A DNA stretch of 64,000 nt, taken from Antiquaquibacter soli. GTDB lineage: Bacteria; Actinomycetota; Actinomycetes; Actinomycetales; Microbacteriaceae. Both the position numbers and the translations under genes were made by a program. Of this stretch, positions 50,843 to 64,000 are shown piece by piece (positions within the stretch are counted from its first letter, which is position 1; each line of letters opens with the position of its first letter). Under the pieces are notes generated by a model that was not told the origin of the DNA, searched no databases, and worked only from the letters and a program-made list of their open reading frames with translations. Location of the stretch: NCBI RefSeq assembly GCF_030580675.1, contig NZ_JAUQUB010000002.1, positions 248,001 through 312,000 of the forward strand. Reading direction: 5' to 3'.

Positions 50843-52387
50843 GTGCGCTCACGATTCCGCATCCTCGTGCCCACCGTGCTCGCCGCGGTCGCGCTCGTCG
50901 CCACCCCGCTCGCCGCCCACGCGGGCGGAGGCGGCCATCCCGACGGCGACGTCGCCACCCTCGAGCGCTACGCCGCGGACACGTGGGCGTCTCTCGTGGC
51001 GATGACCGACGAGGCGACCGGCCTGCCGTCCGACAACATCGAGGGCGACCTCTCGGCGCCGTCCGCGTACACGTCGCCGACGAACATCGGCGGCTACCTG
51101 TGGTCGACAGTCGTCGCCCGCGACCTCGGCATCATCGACCGCCACGAGGCGCGCGACCGGCTGACGACGACGCTCTCGACTCTCGCCTCCCTCGAGAAGC
51201 ACGAGCCGAGCGGCATGTTCTACAACTGGTACTCGCCGGCGGACGGCTCGAAGCTCACGACCTGGCCGGACAGCGGCGACGTCGTGCATCCCTTCCTCTC
51301 CACCGTCGACAACGGCTGGCTCGCCGCCGCTCTGCGCGTGGTGGCGAAGGCGGAGCCGAGCCTCAAGCGCGAGGCGCTCGCCCTCTACGACGCGATGGAC
51401 TTCTCGTGGTTCCACGACCTGAGCGCCCGCGAGGGCGTGAGCCTCAACCGCGGTGGCTTCTGGGTGGACCCGCCGGGCGACGGATGCGCGGTGCCCGGCA
51501 ACTACGCGGGCTCCGGGCCCGACGTCTACTACACGTGCCACTGGTACGACACGACGGTGAGCGAAGCGCGCATCGCGACCTACATCGGCATCGCCAACGG
51601 CCAGATCCCCGCGACCGCCTATTACGGCACGTACCGCACGATGCCCGACCAGGGCTGCGACTTCGGCTGGCAGGAGCAGAAGCCCGTCGGCGAGACCCGC
51701 GAGTACCTCGGGGTCAGCGTCTTCGAGGGAACGTACGAGTATGCGGGGATGCGCCTCGTGCCGTCGTGGGGCGGCAGCATGTTCGAGGCCCTCATGCCCG
51801 ACCTGTTCGTGCCCGAGGCCGAGTGGGGGCCGAGGTCGTGGGGCCTCAACCACCCGGCGACCGTGGAGGCGCAGCGCTGGCACGGCATGGAGGAGGCCGG
51901 CTACGGCTACTGGGGATTCTCGCCCGCGAGCGACCCGTTCGCGTCCTACCGCGAGTACGGGGTCGAGCACCTCGGGATCAGCTCCGACGGCTACGCGAGC
52001 GACGCCGAGTCGACGGACGTCGACACCGGGTACGAGGGATGCCGCGACGCGACCAATCCCGACCCCGCCTTCGGCGACGGCGTCGTGACGCCGCACGCCG
52101 CCTTCCTCGCCCTTCCCTACGACGAGGATGCCGTGCTCGAGAACCTCGCCGGGCTCGAGAACGACCTCGGCGCGTACGGTCCGGGCGGGTTCTACGATGC
52201 GGTCGCGGTGGGCAGCGGCACGATCGCGGACCGGTACCTGTCGCTCGACCAGTCGATGATCATGGCCGCGATCGGCAATGCGCTGCTCGATGACCGGCTC
52301 AAGGACTACTTCGTCGACAAGCGGTTCGAGCGAGCCATCCGACCGCTCGTCGAGGCGCAGGTCTTCGGCACCGTGCTGGTTCCCTGA
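50843..52387 (+). CDS. secreted glycoamylase-like/DUF3131-type protein
   Basis: A 514-residue secreted protein. Signal peptide about 1-27 (VLAAVALVATPLAAHA, then Gly-rich GGGGHP). The catalytic-like alpha/alpha-barrel carries YTSPTNIGGYLWSTVVARDLG, EPSGMFYNWYSPADGSK, FLSTVDNGWLAAALRVV and RSWGLNHPATVEAQ, patterns shared with glycoamylase-like domains (PF10091; GH144-type beta-1,2-glucanases) and cyclic-glucan synthase modules. Acidic residues are present but the pair used for catalysis cannot be named. A role in trimming or making surface glucan is inferred. GTG start with GGGAG 7 nt upstream. Just upstream of rpoB. Confidence 0.75.
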   Translation: MRSRFRILVPTVLAAVALVATPLAAHAGGGGHPDGDVATLERYAADTWASLVAMTDEATGLPSDNIEGDLSAPSAYTSPTNIGGYLWSTVVARDLGIIDRHEARDRLTTTLSTLASLEKHEPSGMFYNWYSPADGSKLTTWPDSGDVVHPFLSTVDNGWLAAALRVVAKAEPSLKREALALYDAMDFSWFHDLSAREGVSLNRGGFWVDPPGDGCAVPGNYAGSGPDVYYTCHWYDTTVSEARIATYIGIANGQIPATAYYGTYRTMPDQGCDFGWQEQKPVGETREYLGVSVFEGTYEYAGMRLVPSWGGSMFEALMPDLFVPEAEWGPRSWGLNHPATVEAQRWHGMEEAGYGYWGFSPASDPFASYREYGVEHLGISSDGYASDAESTDVDTGYEGCRDATNPDPAFGDGVVTPHAAFLALPYDEDAVLENLAGLENDLGAYGPGGFYDAVAVGSGTIADRYLSLDQSMIMAAIGNALLDDRLKDYFVDKRFERAIRPLVEAQVFGTVLVP

Positions 52388-52450
52388 GGCCCTCGAAGGG
52401 ACGCCGCCCCGCGCTTATAGCCGATCCAGCGAATCAGGTCAAGAAAAAGC

Positions 52451-52480
52451 TTGCAATGGCGCGTCGAACCGGCCTATAGT
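52451..52480 (+). promoter_or_regulatory. rpoB promoter P1 (TTGCAA, 18 bp, TATAGT)
   Basis: TTGCAA at 52451-52456 and TATAGT at 52475-52480, spaced by 18 bp, five of six matches in each consensus. Confidence 0.75.
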
Positions 52481-52515
52481 TGTTCTTTGCGCTCCCAGAC
52501 ACCCATGCCGTCATA

Positions 52516-52546
52516 TTGTGGACAGCTGGCGCGCCCCGAGTATAGC
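52516..52546 (+). promoter_or_regulatory. rpoB candidate promoter P2 (TATAGC -10)
   Basis: TATAGC at 52541-52546 with TTGTGG (52516-52521, 19-bp spacer) or TGGACA (52519-52524, 16-bp spacer) as -35. Weaker than P1. Confidence 0.45.
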
Positions 52547-52644
52547 GGCGGGGCAAATCTTTCGTGGGTCCTGGTGAGTCTTCCATTGCCGACCGTCATT
52601 TGATGACATGAGGGCCCTCGAGAGGGTCCACGGAGGTTAGTTCC

Positions 52645-56169
<3,525 letters not shown>

Positions 56170-56185
56170 GCCGGCCGATACACAG

Positions 56186-56215
56186 AGTTTCGAAGACAGA
56201 AGTTTCGAAGAGAGA
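56186..56215 (+). repeat. tandem 15-bp direct repeat in the rpoB-rpoC gap
   Basis: AGTTTCGAAGACAGA (56186-56200) followed directly by AGTTTCGAAGAGAGA (56201-56215), 14/15 identical. Each copy has a TTCGAA palindrome. It ends 8 nt before the rpoC TTG, where a ribosome site would be. Confidence 0.7.
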
Positions 56216-56223
56216 AGACACAG

Positions 56224-60105
<3,882 letters not shown>

Positions 60106-60115
60106 GGCGACCCGA

Positions 60116-60155
60116 ACGACGGCCCGTCACCCTCCGGGGTGGCGGGCCGTCGTCG
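60116..60155 (+). terminator. terminator after rpoC
   Basis: Hairpin with arms starting ACGACGGCCCG (60116-60126) and ending CGGGCCGTCGT, one bulged or mismatched pair and a 3-nt loop. Located 10 bp after the rpoC stop. Confidence 0.85.
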
Positions 60156-60188
60156 TTCGTGCGGCGGGTGGGCTGGCGTCGCGGATGC

Positions 60189-61184
60189 TCAGCCCGCGAG
60201 CACGACGTCGCGCCGCTGCATCCCTAACCCGTCCACGAGGATCGTGGCGATCTCGTCGCGTCCCTCGGGCAGCAGCCGGGCGACGACGCGACCGTCCGTC
60301 GCCGACCGCAGCGCCTCGGCGACGCGCGAACGCACCGAGTCGAGCACGGCGGGGTCGGCCTCGGCCGGGTAGAGATCGTCGAGGAGGACCACCTCGATCC
60401 CTCGGCGGCGGGCATCCCGTGCCGCCTCGACCACCTCGGGGGCGACGAGGGCCCGAGCGCGAAGCCCGTCCCTCAGCTGCGCCTCCGCGACCGCGAAGTC
60501 GAGGCGGTCCTCGGCGGTGAGCGGCTCCCCGCTGACGATCCGCGCGAGCAGGGGAGTGGCGATCGCGTCGAGCTCCGCGAGCCGGGCGTTGCGCTCGGCC
60601 GTCGTGGCGAGCTGCGCTGCTTCGACGGCGGCCCGCGTCGACGTCTCAGCGCTCAGTCGGAGGATGCTCGCCGACGTGCGTCGCAGCCCGTAGACGAACA
60701 GCGTGCTCACGAGCAGGATGGGCAGCTGCTTGCCGATGAGCAGGACCGCGACAACGGGCCCGAAGCCCATCGAGACGGTGGCGGCGGCGATCACGGCGGA
60801 GAGCGCAGCGAAACCCAGCCACGAGATGACCTGGCGTCCGCGCAGACCGACGAAGAACATGCTCACGGTGCCGGCGCCGTAGTACCACTGCGAGTGCCCA
60901 CCCGGCTCGCGAAGCTGCCAGGAGATGAGGACGGCGGTTGCGACCCACGCCGCGGCCACGACGATCGCGGTCGTCCGCGACATCGGCTCGGCGCGGTCGA
61001 GGGTGAGCAGCACTCCCACGGCGACGAGGATCGCGATCCCGTGGAGGGTCGGCAGGGGTGAGACGACCTCGTCGAGGGACCACAGGGCGAGCGCCGCCAT
61101 CGTCACCACGTAGCCCCAGATGAGCACCCGCGTGCCCGGGCCGGTGAGGGCGACGAGCTCGAGGCGCTGCGCCGCGGGGCTCAC
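60189..61184 (-). CDS. membrane protein of a two-component operon, lacking a kinase ATPase domain
   Basis: A 331-residue protein. Four or five hydrophobic segments in the first half (VLIWGYVVTMAALALWS, GIAILVAVGVLLTL, TAIVVAAAWVATAVLI, VISWLGFAALSAVIAA, LLIGKQLPILLVSTLFVYGL), then a coiled region (STRAAVEAAQLATTAERNARLAELDAIATPLLARI) and a soluble tail. No HATPase motifs (N-box, DxGxG) follow. Its GTG at 61184 overlaps the kinase stop (61181-61183). It resembles the kinase in layout but has lost the catalytic part; sensing or a regulatory partner role is inferred. Confidence 0.75.
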   Translation of the reverse strand: MSPAAQRLELVALTGPGTRVLIWGYVVTMAALALWSLDEVVSPLPTLHGIAILVAVGVLLTLDRAEPMSRTTAIVVAAAWVATAVLISWQLREPGGHSQWYYGAGTVSMFFVGLRGRQVISWLGFAALSAVIAAATVSMGFGPVVAVLLIGKQLPILLVSTLFVYGLRRTSASILRLSAETSTRAAVEAAQLATTAERNARLAELDAIATPLLARIVSGEPLTAEDRLDFAVAEAQLRDGLRARALVAPEVVEAARDARRRGIEVVLLDDLYPAEADPAVLDSVRSRVAEALRSATDGRVVARLLPEGRDEIATILVDGLGMQRRDVVLAG

Positions 61185-62392
61185 GATTCGCTCCAGCCGA
61201 GTGCGACGACCGTTCCGCTGCCCGGACGGCTGCTCACCGCGGCACGACCGCCGGGGAGCGCGGCGAGGCGGCCCTGGATGCTCACCGGGATGCCGAGGCG
61301 GTGGGGTGCGACATCCCGCGGGTCGAAGCCGCGACCGTCGTCCTGCACGATCACCTCGACGCCCGAGTCCGTGAGCACGACGTTGACCGCGCGATGGCGC
61401 GCTTCGGGGGCGTGGGTGAGACTGTTGCGCGCGGCCTCCGCGGTCGCCTCCGCGAACGCCTCCGCCACAGCTCCGGGAATGGACTCGGTCCGCGAGCCGT
61501 GCTGCGAGAACGCGAAGGCGAGGGAGGCGTCGAGGACCACGGAGCGGATGCGCGAGACGAAGGTCGCCGCATCCACCTCGCCGCTGCTCTCGGGCCGGCC
61601 GAGTCTGAGCGCCTCGAGCTGCGCGAGCGCGTCGGCCGCTTGCGACCGCACGCTCGCGAGCAGGGACCCGTCGTCTCGCGAGGCGTAGAACAGGGTGCTC
61701 ATGACCTCGTCGTGCACGAGCGCATCGAGCCGGGCCTGCTCCTGGGCCCGGGCGGTCGCGGCCGCCGACCTCGCCGCCGTCTCGCGGAGCTCCGCCGTGG
61801 CCGCATCGACGATGGCCGCGTTGCGCAGAGATACGCTCGCGAGGGCGGTGAAGAGCCCCGCGAGAGTCACGGTGAGCAGGGCGTACTGGAGCGGCACGAC
61901 GAGGTCGGTGCCGTCGAGGGAGATGTAGCGCACGACGCCCACGACCGCGGCGTTCAGCAGGAGGTACGCCCACGCGATCCAGGCACGCCACGCGATCGTC
62001 GCCGGGACCGAGCCGAGCGCCGTCATCTCGAGCACCCAGGGGTTGAGGTTGCCCGGCGTGGAGTGGTCGAGCGCCGGCAACCACGCGAGCTGCACGACGA
62101 CGAAGACGATGGCGTAGATGCCGTGAGCGATGCGGATGCCCGGCATCGGCACGAGGAACGTGACGACCGCCACGAACCCCAGTCCCCCGAAGATCGCGCC
62201 GGCCGCGAACGGGGTGTACCACGGCTGCAGGTAGGACGCGGCGTCGAGCATCCCGCCGACGGCCGTGCCGCCCAGCAGCAATGCCGCGGCCGCGGTCACG
62301 ACGGTGATGGTGCGCGCGACGCGCTCCTCAGCGTGCGGGCCGAACCCGTCGAGCGCACCGAGGCGCTGACGCTCCGCGGTGGCGGCGCTCAT
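61181..62392 (-). CDS. sensor histidine kinase (NarX/DesK-type, HisKA_3)
   Basis: A 403-residue membrane kinase with about six hydrophobic helices up to residue 195. The phosphoacceptor region reads QARLDALVHDEVMSTLFYA (His near 228). N-box EATAEAARNSLTHAPE and the G1 motif VIVQDDGRGFDPRD are present, with LGIPVSIQGRLAALPGGRAAVSSRPGSGTVV as the lid/G2. All catalytic features look intact. It phosphorylates the NarL-type regulator whose stop overlaps its start (ATGA). The signal is unknown; a membrane or envelope stimulus is likely. Confidence 0.92.
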   Translation of the reverse strand: MSAATAERQRLGALDGFGPHAEERVARTITVVTAAAALLLGGTAVGGMLDAASYLQPWYTPFAAGAIFGGLGFVAVVTFLVPMPGIRIAHGIYAIVFVVVQLAWLPALDHSTPGNLNPWVLEMTALGSVPATIAWRAWIAWAYLLLNAAVVGVVRYISLDGTDLVVPLQYALLTVTLAGLFTALASVSLRNAAIVDAATAELRETAARSAAATARAQEQARLDALVHDEVMSTLFYASRDDGSLLASVRSQAADALAQLEALRLGRPESSGEVDAATFVSRIRSVVLDASLAFAFSQHGSRTESIPGAVAEAFAEATAEAARNSLTHAPEARHRAVNVVLTDSGVEVIVQDDGRGFDPRDVAPHRLGIPVSIQGRLAALPGGRAAVSSRPGSGTVVALGWSES

Positions 62393-63051
62393 TGCTCGGG
62401 GGCGGGCAGGATGCCGTCCTCCACGGCCCGCTTGTAGAGGTCCACCTTGGTGTGGGCCGGTCGGCCGGCGATGGCGTACTTGTAGCGGATGCGGCGGACG
62501 TACTCGGCGACGGTTCCGGTCGAGAGCCCGGCGCGGTTCGCGACCGTCACCGACTTGTCCCCGCCGGCGTAGAGCGCGAGCACCTCGCGCTCTTTGGGGC
62601 TGAGTCCCGCGGAGGCCAGCAAGGGGTCGGCGTCGAGGGCCGCCGCCCACTCGGTGGTGGCGACGGTGACGCCGCGCGCCGCGCTGCGCACCGCCTCGAC
62701 GATGGTGTCGCGCGACTCGGACTTGCGGACGATGCCGAGCACGCCGCCCCGCGACGCGGTGCGCAGCTCGGCGGCGTTGTCGGCAGCGGTGAAGGCGAGT
62801 ACCCGCGCCCCGGCGGCGTGCAGCACGGAGAGGTTGTGCGCGATCGTCGACCCGTCGGAGAGGCGGATGTCGAGGACGACGAGATCGAGAGTCGGCACGA
62901 TCGGCAGGATGTCGTCGACTCGGGTCGAGGACTGCACGAGGTGGAGATCCTCAGCGCCGGCGAGGAGGGAGGCGAAGCCGAGCTGCACGGTCTCGTGATC
63001 GTCGACGTGCGCGATGCGCAGCGCGCGCACCCGCTCGGACTCTCGCGACAT
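62389..63051 (-). CDS. NarL/LuxR-type response regulator
   Basis: A 220-residue response regulator. Receiver residues are intact: IAHVDDHETV acidic pair, phosphoacceptor Asp in LVVLDIRLSDGS, Thr in AFTAADN and Lys in IVRKSESRD. The C-terminal LuxR helix-turn-helix reads LSPKEREVLALYAGGDKSVTVANRAGLSTGTVAEYVRRIRYKY, an actinobacterial variant. First gene of the operon; GGGAGGGG ribosome site. A near-perfect 26-bp palindrome containing CCCCCGAACGGG lies 53 bp upstream, so autoregulation and a link to the same site before two surface genes is plausible. Confidence 0.92.
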   Translation of the reverse strand: MSRESERVRALRIAHVDDHETVQLGFASLLAGAEDLHLVQSSTRVDDILPIVPTLDLVVLDIRLSDGSTIAHNLSVLHAAGARVLAFTAADNAAELRTASRGGVLGIVRKSESRDTIVEAVRSAARGVTVATTEWAAALDADPLLASAGLSPKEREVLALYAGGDKSVTVANRAGLSTGTVAEYVRRIRYKYAIAGRPAHTKVDLYKRAVEDGILPAPEQ

Positions 63052-63103
63052 CGCCCCTCCCGTTGTTGCTATGAGAATGCCACGTTTCGTCGGGATGCAC
63101 CCG

Positions 63104-63129
63104 CACTGACCCCCGAACGGGTGTCAGTG
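63104..63129. promoter_or_regulatory. 26-bp palindrome with the CCCCCGAACGGG core, between the response regulator and the 130-residue gene
   Basis: Outer arms CACTGAC (63104-63110) and GTCAGTG (63123-63129) pair perfectly; the inner part is CCCC-GAAC-GGGT. Eleven of 13 base pairs match. The same core occurs at 18347-18360 and 50789-50802. It lies between divergent genes, the response regulator (-) and the small Cys protein (+). Confidence 0.7.
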
Positions 63130-63201
63130 GATTCGACGACTGCGGACTGTTCTGTCCACTGCAACGATGGTAGTAACCCGAGCACAACGGAGCCGCAAGC
63201 C

Positions 63202-63594
63202 GTGAATCGCCCCGCCATAAACGACCTCCTGGGCGGAATCCTGTCCGGATGGTACGAGTCCATCGCCGAGTGGATGCCGCCCGGCCAGTGGGGTGCCGAC
63301 ACGTGCGCCCTGTGCCGCACCTCCCTCCTCGCTGACTGCGTCGAGACCTCCGAGTGGCCCCACGAACTCATCCACCAGCTCGCCTCCACCCTCGAGTCGC
63401 TGAGCCTGCAGGTGTTCGACTCACTGACCGTGAACGGCTCCTTCGAGGAGGTGCGCGAGTACATCGCCTCGCGCGTCCGAGACAGCGCCGACGACCTGCG
63501 GGACGTGCTCGCCGAGTGCGTCGAGCCCCGGGTCGAGGCCTGGGCTCAGGGGGAGCTCGAGCGGGGTCTCGTCAGGGTCGACCTCTTGTCCTGA
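63202..63594 (+). CDS. 130-residue protein with a CxxC cluster, unknown
   Basis: A GTG-started protein: VNRPAINDLLGGILSGWYESIAEW, then ADTCALCRTSLLADCVETSEW with a CxxC plus a third Cys that could bind a metal or form a disulfide, and an acidic helical C-terminal half ending VRVDLLS. No signal peptide or membrane helix. ACGGAGC 8 nt upstream is the ribosome site. No recognised family. It lies across the palindromic site from the response regulator and 183 bp before a PilB-type gene; a role in pilus or envelope control is possible but not shown. Confidence 0.6.
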   Translation: MNRPAINDLLGGILSGWYESIAEWMPPGQWGADTCALCRTSLLADCVETSEWPHELIHQLASTLESLSLQVFDSLTVNGSFEEVREYIASRVRDSADDLRDVLAECVEPRVEAWAQGELERGLVRVDLLS

Positions 63595-63642
63595 CCCACC
63601 CGAGCCGCCTTCCGCATCGAACCCGATCGAGCGCGGGAGGCA

Positions 63643-63682
63643 GCGGCGGTCCGCGGGCGAGGGAGCTCCCGCGGACTGCCGC
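63643..63682 (+). terminator. hairpin downstream of the 130-residue gene
   Basis: Arms GCGGCGGTCCGCGGG (63643-63657) and CCCGCGGACTGCCGC (63668-63682), one mismatch, 10-nt loop. No T-run follows, so Rho-independent activity is moderate. Confidence 0.55.
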
Positions 63683-63777
63683 GGTTCGCGCGCTGCGCTG
63701 CCCCCCGGTTGCGGGACTGGTAGCGGTGTGACGCGTGTGGATAGCGTGGGACGTCGCTATCACTGGGGGGTGAAAGA

Positions 63778-64000
63778 ATGGCGTCGCTCACCGAGATCCT
63801 CATCCTGCGCGGCGTCATGCCGATCGAGAGCCTCGACAGCATGTCGGGTGCCGCCGACGAGGAGAGCACGGTCCGTGACCTGCTCGAGCGCGGAGTGCTC
63901 ACCGAGGTCCAGCTGGCCTCCGCTCGAGCCGCGCTCGTGGGTCTTCCGTTCGTCGAACTTCTCGACTTCGCCGTCGACCAGCGCGCGGTCTCCCTCGTCC
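63778..64000 (+). CDS. PilB/GspE-type secretion or pilus ATPase, N-terminal part (runs off the right edge)
   Basis: About 74 codons. The start (MASLTEILILRGVMPIESLDSM) and VRDLLERGVLTEVQLASARAALVGLPFVELLDF match the MshEN/GspE N-terminal domain found in PilB and type II ATPases. The ATPase core is outside the window. GGGGGTGAAAG before the ATG is a ribosome site. In actinobacteria such genes head type IV pilus-like or Tad-like loci. Family good; system type not decidable from this fragment. Confidence 0.8.
   Translation, partial: MASLTEILILRGVMPIESLDSMSGAADEESTVRDLLERGVLTEVQLASARAALVGLPFVELLDFAVDQRAVSLV

Larger units (their letters stand above)
52388..52644 (+). other. rpoB leader region, 257 bp
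   Basis: No gene here. It contains a consensus-like promoter (52451-52480) and a second one nearby (52516-52546), then a 5-prime leader ending in a CGGAGG ribosome site at 52631-52636. The leader is about 155 nt from the first start. Confidence 0.7.

Overview
The window is high-GC DNA (roughly 70%) with strong GC3 bias, frequent GTG/TTG starts, a DUF222/HNH (13E12-type) gene, a mycobacterial-type LexA box and actinobacterial RpoB/RpoC. It fits a chromosome segment from an actinobacterium, most likely Microbacteriaceae; the family assignment is inferred from gene content. No tRNA, rRNA, IS element or CRISPR array was seen.

Layout. 1-2000 (-): ABC uptake operon (NMT1/THI5-like binding lipoprotein, amidohydrolase-fold protein, start of the ATPase). 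2323-8328 (-): repair operon lhr-vapB-vapC-nei, separated by a perfect SOS box from a divergent HNH endonuclease. 9810-13149: VOC protein, esterase, DUF4916/NUDIX-like protein, DEAD-box RNA helicase. 13389-30585 (+): surface island of MGT-type glycosyltransferase, alpha/beta hydrolase lacking the usual nucleophile, SARP-type ATPase regulator and a 4032-residue DUF11/DUF5979 adhesin with a LAxTG sorting signal. 30610-33777: small housekeeping and regulatory genes. 33818-41360: a LacI-controlled catabolic locus (ThuA-like protein and aldehyde dehydrogenase on -, D-2-hydroxyacid dehydrogenase and sugar ABC importer on +, lacI at the end). 41382-45952: SprT-like protein, a 58-residue protein, PQQ-type sugar dehydrogenase, spermidine-synthase-like protein, and globin-agmatinase-globin. 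45964-52387: LuxR-type ATPase regulator, divergent cadherin-like LAxTG surface protein, secreted glycoamylase-like protein. 52645-60105: rpoB-rpoC. 60189-63051 (-): response regulator, sensor kinase and kinase-less membrane protein. 63202-end: a 130-residue Cys-containing protein and the start of a PilB/GspE-type ATPase.

How parts connect. A G/C-palindrome with core CCCCCGAACGGG lies upstream of the giant adhesin, of the glycoamylase-like gene, and between the NarL-type response regulator and the 130-residue protein, suggesting one cell-surface regulon, possibly controlled by that two-component system. LacI-type operators sit at both promoter regions of the catabolic locus; the one before the binding-protein gene directly follows a consensus -10. 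Many genes show TANNNT 6-7 nt before the start codon, the mark of leaderless transcription. In the adhesin, DUF5979 modules follow a higher-order A-D-A-B-C order with a period of about 585 residues.
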